64,000 nt of DNA, from assembly GCF_041146395.1 (NCBI RefSeq), contig NC_090989.1, positions 242,782,843 through 242,846,842 on the forward strand, in the 5' to 3' direction. The DNA is from Eulemur rufifrons (taxonomy: Eukaryota; Chordata; Mammalia; Primates; Lemuridae). Shown here piece by piece: positions 23,111 through 34,200 of this stretch; position 1 is the first letter of the stretch; each line of letters opens with the position of its first letter. Below the pieces are notes generated by a model. That model did no database searches. It had not been told where the DNA came from and was given only the letters and a program-made list of their open reading frames with translations. The position numbers and the translations under genes were made by a program.

Positions 23111-24366
23111 AATACAAAATGTCCGATTTCGAATCAAAAGTGTAATTTTTATATCTCAAACAAGAAGCATTACAATTAATCAAAGTATGTGCCTAAACTG
23201 TTGACACAGTTTTGCCATCTTAATGGTAGCTTGTTTATGTCAGCAGGGAGGAAGCCTGGAGAGCAGTGGCAATGAAATTGCAAAAGGCATTTTCCACAGC
23301 TGGTTGAAAATTGAATACTTTTCCTTGCAAGAAATGGTCCAAAGCCTGGAAAAAATGGTAGTCAGTTAGTGCAAGGTCTGGTGAATACGGTGGACAACAG
23401 AGAGTTTCCAAGTCCAGCTTCTGTAGTTAGAGCAGCGTTGTTTGTGTGACATGTGGTTGAGCATTGTCTTGTAAGAGGACTGGCCTGTCTCTATTGACCA
23501 ATCTTTGCTACTTAGTTGCAAGCATCCTCATCATTTGATCCAATTAGTTGCAGTAGACATCTGCTGTAATCGATTGACCAGGTTTCATGAAGCTGTAGTA
23601 GATAATACCAGTGTTGGACCAACAAACAGACATCATTAGGGGTTTTTTGATGAGTATTCAGGTTTGGACTGTGTTTTGACACTTAATCTTTATCCAGCCA
23701 TTGTGCTGAATGCTTGTGATTGTCAAAAAGAATCAGTTTTTATCACACATAACAATACAGTGTAGAAATGGTTCACCCTTATGTCATGACAGCAAAGAAA
23801 GGCAAGCATAGAGACAATTTCTCTTCTGATGCTTATTTAATTCATCCTGAATTAAACATCTATCCAGCTTCTTTACCTTGCCTATTTATTTCAAATGGTC
23901 CACTATTATTGGAAAAGTAACATCAAACTTTGCTGCTAATTCACACATAGTTTGAGATGGATTCGCTTCCAGTATAGCTTTCAGCTCATTATTACCCACC
24001 TTGGTCTCAGGTTGCCCAGGTGGCTCATTTTCAAGAAGAAAATTACCAGGATGGAACTTCTCAAACCATTGACATACTATGAATTCATTAGCTACATCCT
24101 TCCCAATCACTTCCTTGAAATTTCGAGCTGTCTGCGCTGCATGGGTTCCACCACGAAACTCGTGTTTGAAAATAATACCAATTTTTGACTTATCACATGG
24201 TTTCACAAAAAGTGCCCTAAAAAATTTTGAAAGATAATCACAAGCCAAAACATGCGTTTGAAAGACTGAAGATGTACCTTCACGATAGACATAAAAGTGT
24301 CAAAGTGAAATGTCAGAGATATCAACTATCAAATTTAGTACTTAAGGAAATCGGACATTTCATGCT
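23111..24366 (-). mobile_element. Full-length mariner (Tc1/mariner) DNA transposon
   Basis: The 1256-bp element has 20-base terminal inverted repeats: 'aatacaaaatgtccgatttc' at 23111-23130 and, on the minus strand, 'agcatgaaatgtccgatttc' at 24347-24366. They agree at 16 of 20 positions and all four differences are transitions. TA dinucleotides flank both ends (23109-23110 and 24367-24368). Length, TA target and the D,D34D transposase inside all fit mariner. These termini are not the human Hsmar1 ends as I remember them. The protein reads closest to the cecropia-type group that includes Hsmar1, but that is a judgement by eye. Confidence 0.93.
23176..24230 (-). pseudogene. Decayed mariner transposase
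   Basis: A transposase of this family binds the inverted repeats, cuts both strands and inserts at TA. The N-terminal part is open on the minus strand from 24248 to 23886. It holds the helix-turn-helix region: 'HEFRGG', 'AAQTARNF', 'QWFEKF', 'DVTFPIIVDHLK'. Beyond it the frame is broken by indels and stops. The three catalytic aspartates are still readable at codons 23742-23744 ('CDKN'), 23466-23468 ('QDNAQPH') and 23361-23363 ('YSPDLALTDYHFF'). The last two are 35 codons apart, giving the mariner D34D spacing. A TGA at 23733-23735 sits where a tryptophan normally follows the first aspartate, and a TAA falls between the second and third. The family's final 'YFD' and stop are at 23176-23184. 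About 345 codons would have been the original length. It cannot be functional; the start is approximate. Confidence 0.9.
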
Positions 24367-24639
24367 TAATAACCTAAGTCCAGATGACCATGCACGTAAT
24401 GGTGAAAGATGAGCAAGGAAAGGAGATTGGGAATGGCTCTGTGGTGTGTGAGTGTGGGAAGAATTCCTAAAGTTTTACATATGGTTTTCGGGGAAGGACT
24501 CACTGGGAAGGTAACATCTGGAGGGACCTGAAGAGAGAGGAAGAAAAATAGGCAATGCAAAGTCCTGCAGGTGGGCATGTGCCTGAAAGGTTTGAGAAAT
24601 AGCAAGGCATTGATTTGACTCTTGGACTATTTTTAACTT

Positions 24640-24760
24640 CCATTTATTATTTCAACAAACATTAATTGAATGTTCAGTGTGGCTCAAACACAGTGATAAG
24701 TTCTGAGAAAGCAAGTAAGGTAACTACTGTCCTTAATAGTTGGTTGTATGCACCTAGTAA
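24640..24760 (-). repeat. L2 3' end fragment, antisense
   Basis: 'atttcaacaaacattaattg' then 'tcagtgtggctcaaacacag' follows the antisense L2 terminus pattern. It is close to the larger L2 at 22920-24610 and may be a second copy. Confidence 0.5.
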
Positions 24761-26247
24761 AATCTCTACTGCTAAAAATTAAAACTAAATAAATAACTAG
24801 ACATAGTAATGACACAAAGAAAGTAGTTTTAGTTATTTCTTCTGGCACTGATTTGTAGAAGTATAATGGCCCATGAGAACCACTTAAAGCAGTAACTACA
24901 AGACACTTTGATTAAGTCACCCTTCCCTATACCTAACCCCCAACCAGAACCACTGGAATTTTCATTTCAACTCCCTACCAGTACTCTGAATGGGTTTAAT
25001 GCTCTTCCCGGCATTTCCTAAAGCTACTCTTCACTCAGGGACACTCTGCCCTATGTTCACCATGTAGAAGATTTTTACAGAAGCTATTTCTTCAGTCACT
25101 ACTTCACTGCTTCCATGCCAGGCCAAGCCACTGATTTTGTGGGGGTGGAGGCCAATGCTTTAAATTATATTCAATCCTTCTCTCCAGAGGACCTTAGTAA
25201 AATTTTCTTGGACTACATTAAGTCTATATGGCCCTACGAGCTACAATATATCAGTGACTGATGTAAATGGGTCATAGAATCTTACCAGTGCAAAAAGAGT
25301 AGTTCATCTGCAAATGCATTTGTAGGGGTTAGTATTGCCACAATCCACAGGAGCCCTGATTTTCTGTTAGGAAAAGCAGCTCATCTATTGTAGAGACTAG
25401 TACTAAGCATCAAATTTGATCATTTTAAAGCTATCTTGTCAAACACAAGGAAGATTAAGTAATTATATCTATATGATGAATGCTCACATAGTTACTAAGG
25501 ATCATGTTTTCAAAAATATTTAGTCATGAGTAAATATTTATTTTAATTATGAAGCAAAATATGAAGAATTTAATTTGAATATTTACTATCTTCCCAACCA
25601 TGTAAAAATTATAAATAAAAAATCTGGAACAAAAACACTAAACTGTTGCTAATTGTTATCTCTAAGTAGTAAAATTTAGTTTTTTTAATATTCTTCAGAC
25701 TTTTCCAAATGCTCGACATGATCTTTTAAATATTTATAATAAACATTATTTACCCAAAAAAATCCCATAAGAAGCAAAAGGCAATTCCTCTTTTTTCCCT
25801 AAAAATGGAAGCTACTACCTCTGTATATATAGAAAATAACAGTGAACTAGATATTCTTTATGGCACTCTTTTTCACCAGGGTATTTTGTGGAAGTGATAT
25901 TAATCTGAAATTTAGATAGTATACTGACTTTTAGATAGGTTTCCTAACAGTCAGTGCTGAAATTTGCTATTACTTGAAAGAGCTGATTTTGAAAAGCAAG
26001 CCCAACATATTTATTTTTTTCTTCTCAGGCATTTTGCCTACATTGGTAAAAGTTTCCATCAGATGAAAAGTGGAACATTGGGATGATTCAAAGTTTAAAC
26101 ATGAAGTTCAGCTTTGGCTATTAATAAAAGATGAGAGCTTAACGTGCTTCCTTTGTTTTGATGTTTGATGCACAATTCATTGTTATAAAAATAATTATGC
26201 ACTAACACTCTATTCTGCATTTATTTTACAAACAAAGTCAAAATACA
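24761..26247. other. No gene; unassigned AT-rich sequence
   Basis: No open frame of interest and no repeat I can name with confidence. The cytosine-rich part at 24920-25050 has a weak L2 flavour. Confidence 0.4.
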
Positions 26248-26441
26248 TTAAGGTTCTCTGTCCCAGATGTGACTGACAAGCCCAGAGCATCAGCATCACC
26301 AAGAAACCCATTAGAAATCTTCGCAAATTCTCAGGCCCCAGCCCAGACCCACTCCAACAAAAATTGCAGAGGCAGCTCAGCAGGCCATGATTTAACAAGC
26401 ACTCCAGGTGAATTACTTCATGCTAAAGTTTGAGAATTGCA
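26248..26441. mobile_element. MER5A-like hAT-Charlie DNA transposon
   Basis: The sequence 'cagagcatcagcatcaccaa' with 'attctcaggccccagcccag', 'tttaacaagcactccaggtg' and the end 'ctaaagtttgagaattgcag' is a good MER5A match in order and spacing. The minus-strand open frame at 26210-26398 is a by-product. Confidence 0.85.
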
Positions 26442-28639
26442 GAACTGAGGGAAAGAATTTAAACAAATACAAACAACTAAGCTAATATAGACATTGTTAC
26501 CCTCTAAGCTCAACTCTTATTAAAAACTGCAGCATAAATATTGACTTTCTGCTCTTAGAAAAATGATCACAAATTTTTCCTTCTATATTTTGAGGTATTG
26601 AAAAGACTCCAGGCTCTAAGTTTGTGCTAAACCTTCCCCACTTAAATTTGAGTGTGATAATGGCCTTTACTGATGACCAAACTGAGTGAAACTTCAGGCT
26701 GTCTAACTAATAGCATCATATTTACCTGGCAGACCATGGATTAAAGGGCATCTCTCCTGGAGAGAATTATGGGAAGAAATGAGAACCCTGTATGACTCCT
26801 AAGTTTTTAGCCTGAAAGACTAGTTTGTATTTCTATCAATAATTTAAATCGACTATTCAGTCTGAGATTTGAGTAAATTAAACACCTTCAATTTCAGCCT
26901 CAGTATCGTGAGTCCAAAAAATAACTGGCATCCCTTCTCAGATTGCCTATCTAATACCTAAGATGTTCTCAAGCTGCCTTTTTCTGTATCCTATTTTTCC
27001 TTATTTTTTTGTCTTCAGTTCCAGAAACAAAACGAAGATTTTTAAGAGATCATACAGTCCTTTCTGAAAATTACCTTAGCAACAGAATTACTCACTCAAT
27101 TAACTCGCCCTTCCCTTTTTTATAGGTATTTAATTTGCATTGAATTGCTTATTTCTAAGCTCAGCAGTTACAAGGGCAATTCCTACCTGGATTTTTGTTA
27201 CTCTTTAAAGGGATTAAATTATTATCATGTAAATTTTAAAAATAATTTAAAATGTATTTGTAAAACCTTCATGTTATCCAAAATTATTTCATAGTAATTT
27301 GAAGTTACCTATATATACTATATAGGTGAAAACCTATATGTAATCTCCATGAATTTTAAGTAAAACTTGATTAGCCCTGAAACTACTTTGGGCAATCCAT
27401 TTATCATTTGTGCCTTTAATTGAAATAAAAATAAATACATATTTCCTTTGGGAATCCTAGAAATACCCCTCAATTTAAAAATATGTAAACTGAGATTCTT
27501 CATCAGTTTCCAATATTTTTAAAAGAAAAAATAATCGCACCAAAGAAGATGAGCAGAGAGAAGTTGATTTTATTTCTATGGTATTGTCAGCAAAAGGATA
27601 AGTCTGGATACTCAGCTACCCACCACCCTCACCCCTTGCCCCAAAGGGCTGGAGAGTTTTTAAGAGCCGAGTGGGGCCACTTGAGTTTGCTAATTGGAGT
27701 TACCCAAAGTAAAACAGTAAAGAGTAGTTTTACAACTGGGAACAAAGGCAAAGTTAGGCTTCCATCCATCCACAGAAACTGAGAGATTAGGGTTTTATCT
27801 TCCTTGATGGTTACATGTCAAAGGGATGGCTCTAAGGTCCTTCAGAAAATCATTCCTGAGTTCTAAAACTGCCTAAAAGCCTTTTTCAAAATTTTACATC
27901 TCAAAAGGGCAGAGAAAGGATTTACAATTACATGTTTTCTAAAGTAAATACTCTAAGAAAAGGAAGGTCAGGGACCTAGAGTGAGGTAGAAACCTGTCTA
28001 AAATTCAGTGAAATGGAGGTGGACCATAAGGCTGTCTTCAACATTTACCCTTTTGGGGGATTATATATATATAAGCATGGAATTATCTCTTTCATGATTT
28101 CCGGCATTAGCTCACTAGATAAGGGACAGGTCTTAGGAATCTTTTTACAAAGGAAATATTTTTTTCATAATTGGGGTAAATTTTAATAAATAATATAAAC
28201 CAAATATTTTCCCTTATAGGAAAATTGTGGGGTTTTTTATAAAATGATGGTTGACTTTTAACCAAATTTAGTTCTAAAAATTTCTAAATTAATGGAGATC
28301 CTAAAAAAGGGCTTCATGGGCTTGAATCCTCTCCCTTTCTATCCCCCTTCAAACAAAGTCCACCAGGTGTTTGTTTGTCCAATAACCAAATAACCTGGAT
28401 CGGATCAGTGGGCTCCCACTTCAAATGCATCTTCTAAACAACCGTCACTCTCATGATCTTCCTCCATGAATTTTCTAACTATATTTTTGCCCTAAGCCCT
28501 TCCTACATCAAGATTCTGGGTTATCCATAATTGTCTTATTACCACAGAGAAATTTCCTTTTTTACCCCTTAATAATCACACCCTCTCCCTACTCTAACCT
28601 TCAGCAGCCAACAATCTGATTCTGTCACGTGGAGAATAT
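26442..28639. other. Unassigned interval
   Basis: Mostly AT-rich. About 27540-28350 ('tgattttatttctatggtat', 'ggctggagagtttttaagag') has some LTR-like texture but no ends or target duplication. The frame at 27549-27782 is not recognisable as a protein. Confidence 0.35.
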
Positions 28640-29060
28640 TTTAAGAATGGTATGCACAGTATGTAATCTTTAGAGATTTTTTTCATTCAGTATAATGCCT
28701 TTGAGATCTATCCACACATATCGTTTTAATCCTTCAATTCTCAACTTTACAGAGGCTTTGATGAATTACTTTTTTCTCTCTATTCTGAAACAATTTCAAA
28801 CTTACAGAAAAGTTGTAATTATAATGCAAAGAGTATTTTTCTCCAAATCATTTGAAAGTTACTCACCTTTTGCCTATACCCAAATAATTTAGTGTGTATT
28901 TCTTACAAATAAAAGCATTCTCTTTATTTCTCTCTTACATAACCTCAATATAACCATCAATATCAAGAAATAGCATTCCATTTCTACCAAACTATAGACT
29001 CCATTCAAGTTTTGTCAATTGTCCAATACTGTCCTTTTTTAGAAAAAAAGAATTAATCTG
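28640..29060 (-). mobile_element. Old L1 3' UTR fragment, antisense
   Basis: 'ctgaaacaatttcaaactta' plus 'cagaaaagttgtaattataa', 'tagtgtgtatttcttacaaa' and 'tgtcaattgtccaatactgt' follow in the order of an antisense old L1 3' UTR. A related fragment lies at 52985-53117. Confidence 0.7.
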
Positions 29061-29124
29061 AATAGGACAGGTTATAGTGCCTGGGGCCCAGTTCAAAATG
29101 ACTGTGGGCCTGTTCAAAAACAAC

Positions 29125-29880
29125 AATAATCATCAGGGAAATGCAAATCAAAACCACAGTGAGATATCACTTATATCTAATGAGAATGGCCTTTATCAAA
29201 AATCCCCAAACAATAAATGTTGGCACAAATGTAGAGAGATAGGAACACTCATAGACTGCCGGTGGGACTGCAAACTAGTACAAATTCTGTGGAATGTAAT
29301 ATGGAGATACCTCAAAGAGCTAGAAGTAGAACTACCATTTGATCCAGCAATCCCATTACTGGGCATCTACCCAAAGGAAAAAAGGACATTCTATAAAAAA
29401 AGACATCTGCATTAGAATGTTTATGGCAGGACAATTCACAATTGCAAAGATGCGGGCACAACCCAAGTGCCCATCAATACATGAGTGGAGTAAGAAAATG
29501 TGGTATATGTATACCATGGAGTTCTACTCAGCCACAAAAAACAATGATGATCTAGCACCTCTGATATTATCCTGGACAGATCTGGAGCCCATTCTACTAA
29601 GTGAAGTATCCCAAGAATGGAAAAACAAGCACCACATGTAGTCACCATCAAATTGGTATTAACTGATCAACATTTAAGTGCATATATATAGTAATAACAT
29701 TCATCAGCTGTTGGGCAGATGGGAGGGAAGAGGAGGTTTTGGGTATATACACACCTAATGAGTACGGTGTGCACCATCTGGAGAATGGACATGCTTGAAG
29801 CTCTGACTCAGGTGGGGCAAAGGCAATATATGTAACCTAAACATTTATACCCCTGTAACATGCTGAAATAAAAAAAAATT
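29125..29880 (+). mobile_element. Young L1 3' end, 5'-truncated, sense
   Basis: Starts in ORF2 at 'aatcatcagggaaatgcaaa', passes the cysteine-histidine region and ends with the family 3' UTR ('gaatggacatgcttgaagct', 'ccctgtaacatgctgaaat') and an A-rich tail. The C-terminal knuckle keeps its cysteines (CX3C, then C), but the histidine of CX3CX7HX4C is aspartate, and a frameshift lies between 29339 and 29415. The reading continues to 29641. It interrupts an older repeat whose halves flank it ('gtgcctggggcccagttcaa' before, 'gcatggggctcttccaagtg' after). Confidence 0.9.
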
Positions 29881-30059
29881 AAAAAGAAAAAAGAGACAAT
29901 AGCAGCAGACCATCAAGCATGGGGCTCTTCCAAGTGCAGGGTCCTTTGCCACTGCACAGGCCACATGCCCATAAAGCCATTCCTGATTTAAGATCATACA
30001 CTCCATTTCCATGCCCTGTATTTTAATCTATTTGAACCTGCTTTCTGTCTTCTTTTCTC

Positions 30060-30760
30060 TCATGACTGTGACACTTTTAAAGATTTTAAGCCATTTATTT
30101 AGAGAATGTCTTTCAATTTGTGTTTCTCTGATGTTTCCTCTGATTAAATGGTTTTGGCAGGAATATCACAGAAGTTATGTTGTGTGATTACATCTTATCA
30201 GGTGGTAAATGATTTGATTTGTCCCATTTTGATGTTAATTTTGAACATTTGATTAAGGTAGTATCTGCTGGTTTTCACCACTGTGAAGTTACTTTTTCCT
30301 AACTTAATCAGTAAGTGTATGTGAGAAGATACTTTGAGACCATGTAAATATTCTGTTTCTCATCAAACTTTACCATCCATTAAGGTTTTCTAGGTGAATT
30401 AAATATTATGATAATGTATGCCAATAGGTGATTTTCTTCAAATTCCATCATTTTCTTATTTCATTAAAAGACTTTTCCTCTATGTAGGTATATATATATT
30501 ATAGACAGATGAATTCCAATTTTATTTAATGGGTTAAAATCTGTTAATATCATCATTTATTTAGATGCACAAATTTTTCCTAATCTGGCTCAATTCAAGC
30601 CAGCTTTTAACTTTAACTTTTTTATCCTTTTGATATATCCTCATGATATTTGAGTACTTCCTTATTTTTATGGGCAACATGATATTAGTGGCTCATTTTA
30701 TAGCTTCCCTTTCTTGGCCCTGAAATTAGTCATTAATCCAAGAGGTTCTGTTGTTGCCTT
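30060..30760 (-). mobile_element. Old L1 (L1M) 3' UTR, antisense
   Basis: 'ttggcaggaatatcacagaa', 'atgttgtgtgattacatctt', 'agatactttgagaccatgta' and 'ctgtttctcatcaaacttta' follow in the order of an antisense L1M 3' UTR. Confidence 0.75.
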
Positions 30761-32074
30761 TTAGTGAAGAATGGCATTTAGAAAACACAACCTGGAACTA
30801 GATATGCTTATTGCTGTAGTGGTGTTGATGCTCCAAGGCTCTCTCTGTGAGTGGAAATGTAAGCATGCACACACATAGACACCCATAACACCTATATTTC
30901 TTTCTGTATCCATCTATATGCATTAAAACTTTGAGTTGACACTAATATCTCCAATTCCAATCCAATACTAATGCTAAAAGTTTCATTCCAGTTTTCCTCC
31001 ATTTTATATAACTCCCTTACCTGACAAAGGGAAATCTGTCTCTTATAGTCCTTAATATATTACTTATTTGACGAATCCCTCTAAATGTAACCGATCTTCC
31101 TTCCTCTCATCCTCACCATGTGGATGCTCCTCTCACCTCATTAAGACTTCAACATTCTACTCTTGTTCATTCTCAAATTCCTGCAACCGTCCTACTTACC
31201 TACTTGGGCTACAAAACCCTCCTCCAGGTCTGGAGTAGAACTATCCTTCCTGATCTCAGAACACAGCATCTGTGCCAGGCTGTGTGGATTGTGGATGCCT
31301 TCCTCACCACTTCCAGTCTCTGACCTCTCACGCTTTGGTGCTCCTACCTACAAATAATGTGTTCTCACCATTCTTGGGTTTTGACAACTGTGCCAAGTCA
31401 TAGATATTATTGCTATACCCTACCCCCATGTGTACATCATCTGTGCTATACTTAGGCTGTGACAAATTATGCTGGGGCCACAACCATTCCACATGCAAAT
31501 AGTCCCTTTACCCACTTGAGCTTCTGATACCCCATAATGTTTGCACTGTTCCCCATGCCTTACATGGGGTCATCCTCACACTTCTTAATATGACTACCCA
31601 GAACTTGGCCACAGGAATGCCCTTCTCATCCTCTCAGGCTTTTGCACTCTCTACCATGGTCTTGTGGATGACCTCATCACCCCACCCTCAATCCAGCATC
31701 CTAATGGAGATGGCTGCTACCCCCACTCCATCCTTCTCCCTCACCCACCATACACATACAAACATAGTCTGTCTCTCATTGCATCAGGCCACTACACCTG
31801 TCTCCTTTCCAGCATGCACTCCTATTTAACACATATTCCACCTAATATCTTTTAGGCTAAATGCTCATGAAGGAAGGAAAAAAGGGAGAAATATTCATGC
31901 ATTGCTTTTAGATATTCATAACTAAGTTCTTCAAAACCAGCAGATACTTTGCCAAGCTTTGGAAAAATATTTTTCTATATAAATAAATAGTTCAAGAAAC
32001 CAAGATTTATGATTATTTTATAAAATTAGCTTCTTCACTAGATATGTATGAGTTGGTGAATGAGGTAGGCAAAA
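30761..32074. other. Pyrimidine-rich unassigned interval
   Basis: 31080-31860 is C/T-rich with overlapping short open frames on the plus strand (31120-31323, 31163-31357, 31590-31829, 31664-31855). None resembles a protein. A weak resemblance to sense L2 ('aggcttttgcactctctacc') is possible but unproven. Confidence 0.35.
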
Positions 32075-32520
32075 TAATTCCTTGCCCCCTTTCCCAAAGA
32101 TGTCCACATCCTAATTCCCAAAGCCTATATATATGTTACCTTACCTGGCTAAAGGGACTTTGTAGATATGATTATGGTTAAAAACTTTGAGATGGGAGAT
32201 CATTCTGGAGCATTGGAGTGGACTGAATCTAATTACATAACTCCATAAAAGTGGAGAACCTTTCCTGGCTGTAATCAGAGAGAGATGTGATCTTGGAAGA
32301 GAAATCCGAGAGATGGAATATCACTAGTTTTGAAGGTAAAGAAAGGGGATTACATGCTAAGGAATTGGGGCTGCCTCTAGAAGCTGTAAAATGCAAGAAA
32401 ATAGATTCTCATCTAGACCCTCTAGAAAGGAACAAAGCCCTGCCAATACTTTGATTTTAGCATAGTGGACTCCTGACCTACATAATTGTAAGGTAATGCA
32501 TTTGTGTCGTTTTTTAGGTA
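32075..32520 (+). mobile_element. MaLR solo LTR, MLT1-type
   Basis: Same family as 1316-1816. 'aaagatgtccacatcctaat', 'ggctaaagggactttgtaga', 'ggctgcctctagaagctgta' and 'agccctgccaatactttgat' run in that order, and it ends at a diverged 'aattgtaaggtaatgcattt'. No internal retroviral sequence adjoins it. Confidence 0.65.
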
Positions 32521-32769
32521 CAGTTGGTATAAAAAAATAAGATTGAAATGCTCAAAGGATACAGTAGGTGCTAGTAAATATTTAAGGAATATTGAGTATA
32601 TGAATTATATGATAAGCTCTTTTCTAAGAACTGTTTTTTTTTCCCTTTTAAGTCTTCATATTAAATTCTCAAGATTAAAAAAAGCCTCAAATTTTATTTC
32701 TATTTTATTTTAAATACTATAACATTGAAATAATTTTTAAAATTAAAATAGTCATAATTCTACCACCCT

Positions 32770-33100
32770 AAATCCATTTTTATAAAACTATTTTATTCTA
32801 CCCCTTTCTCCTTTTAGCTGCATATAGTTAAAATAATTTCAATCATATAGCATTTGCAATTATCTGTTCACTTCTTTCTTTCTAAATTTTATAACTCTTT
32901 TCTGTGTGTCTGCAATATTTTTATAATTATCATTTTAATGACTATATGAATCTCATTGAGTTTCTTTCGTTGAAATTTAGTTTGCTTACAACTTTTAAAG
33001 ATAATTTTTCAATGAACATAGTTGAGAAGATAGATTTTTGTTCTTATTGCTTATTTTGACTTATTTCCTGAAAATGAGTTTATGAGTAAAAATAAGATTA
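32770..33100 (-). repeat. Probable old L1 3' fragment, antisense
   Basis: 'taatttttcaatgaacatag' and the surrounding T-rich sequence recall the antisense L1 3' UTR pattern 'aataatgctgcaatgaacat'. The resemblance is weak. Confidence 0.35.
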
Positions 33101-33955
33101 CTGAAACAATCTTCATGGATATTTCTAGAACTTTTCTAGTGATACCTAGTAGGTTCTTTTGTTTTTCTCAAGTTACTGCATTATCATTGGTTACTCTTCA
33201 CATGAAGCTAACAGTGTTTATTGGCATTATAATGTTCTACATAGTTGTTCATCTGTGGTCAAGCCCCCTTTAATGAATACAAGAAACAATATTTATCTAA
33301 AATTTATCAAAATTGTACATATTTATTTAAATAAAATTATGATTCTCTGGCAAGAAAAAAGAGAGGCAAAGAAAATTCAGGGTTCTGGGAGAAACACATT
33401 CAGAGCAGGGATGATCTTGGGGCAGTAGTAGTAGAGAGCAATGCAGAGTAGTGTAGAGTGTAGTGTGGCAGAAGAAATCCTACTAAGAAAGTCGCCTTTT
33501 GAAAGAGAATGCCCAGTTTTGTCAGTAATCTCAGAGTTAGAGCAGGAAAAGGCCTGAGAAGAGGTCCAAATAATATTCCTCTCCAGTCTTTCAAAAACAA
33601 TAGGTTTTCTTTTTGTTATGCAAAACTTTAACAAAAGCCTGCTGTTCCCTTAACTTATTCTCCTGATCTTTTTTTCCCCCTTGTAGCACCAAATATCTGC
33701 AGTTGGAGATTTGTGTTCTGTTTTTCTTTCCTCATCACGATCTTTCATTAACTTTATGAAACTTTTCTCCACCTCCAATCCTTTTATTCCACTGTCCTGT
33801 CAAAATGTTTTAAATGACCTGGATATGTGTTCTCCTAACAACACAGAAAATGCAGAACATTCCTTTTAGCATTTTAAACTCAGAAGCAGTGAAAAAAGAC
33901 AATTAATCTTGATAGCTATTTCCTACAGAAAGAAGTTATCATTTACTGTAATGTA
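33101..33955. other. No feature recognised
   Basis: Two overlapping minus-strand frames at 33377-33634 and 33400-33600 are in different registers and lack recognisable motifs. Confidence 0.4.
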
Positions 33956-33959
33956 AATT

Positions 33960-34200
33960 ATGTGAATCATTAATTCAGCGCACATTTACATCTTACCTAA
34001 TATCTTCCAGGACCAATAATACATACAAAGAAAATGGAAAAAGTCTTTGCTTTCAGCTAGAAGCTCAGTTTGACACTCAAGACAATAAACAAGTAACTGT
34101 ATTTTAGTGGTAGTGTAAAGTAGGAAGAGATCAATTCTAACGTGGACTCAGGAAAGTATTAAAGGTTTAATATTTGAACTGATTTTGAAAGTTGAATACA
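33960..34200 (-). repeat. L2 fragment, antisense
   Basis: 'tgctttcagctagaagctca' followed by 'gacaataaacaagtaactgt' matches antisense L2 ('ctgccctcatggagcttaca ... acaataaacaaa'). The beginning is heavily decayed. Confidence 0.55.

Larger units (their letters stand above)
22920..24610 (-). repeat. L2 LINE 3' region, antisense, split by a mariner
   Basis: 22920-23108 contains antisense L2 3' sequence ('gttggacaccaatcatgtgt', 'tgccttcatgagacttacat'). After the mariner, 24369-24610 continues in the expected order: 'ggaaggactcactgggaagg' and 'gcaatgcaaagtcctgcagg' correspond to the antisense blocks around 'gcctctctgaggaggtgaca' and 'gcaaaggccctgaggcggg'. The two halves show that the L2 was in place before the mariner landed. 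Confidence 0.7.

Noticed and set aside
29339..29641. 100-codon frame that could pass for a small gene
   Set aside because: It is the L1 ORF2 C-terminus, followed by the L1 3' UTR and A tail.
31120..31855. Cluster of four overlapping plus-strand frames
   Set aside because: They overlap in different registers in a pyrimidine-rich stretch and share no family resemblance.
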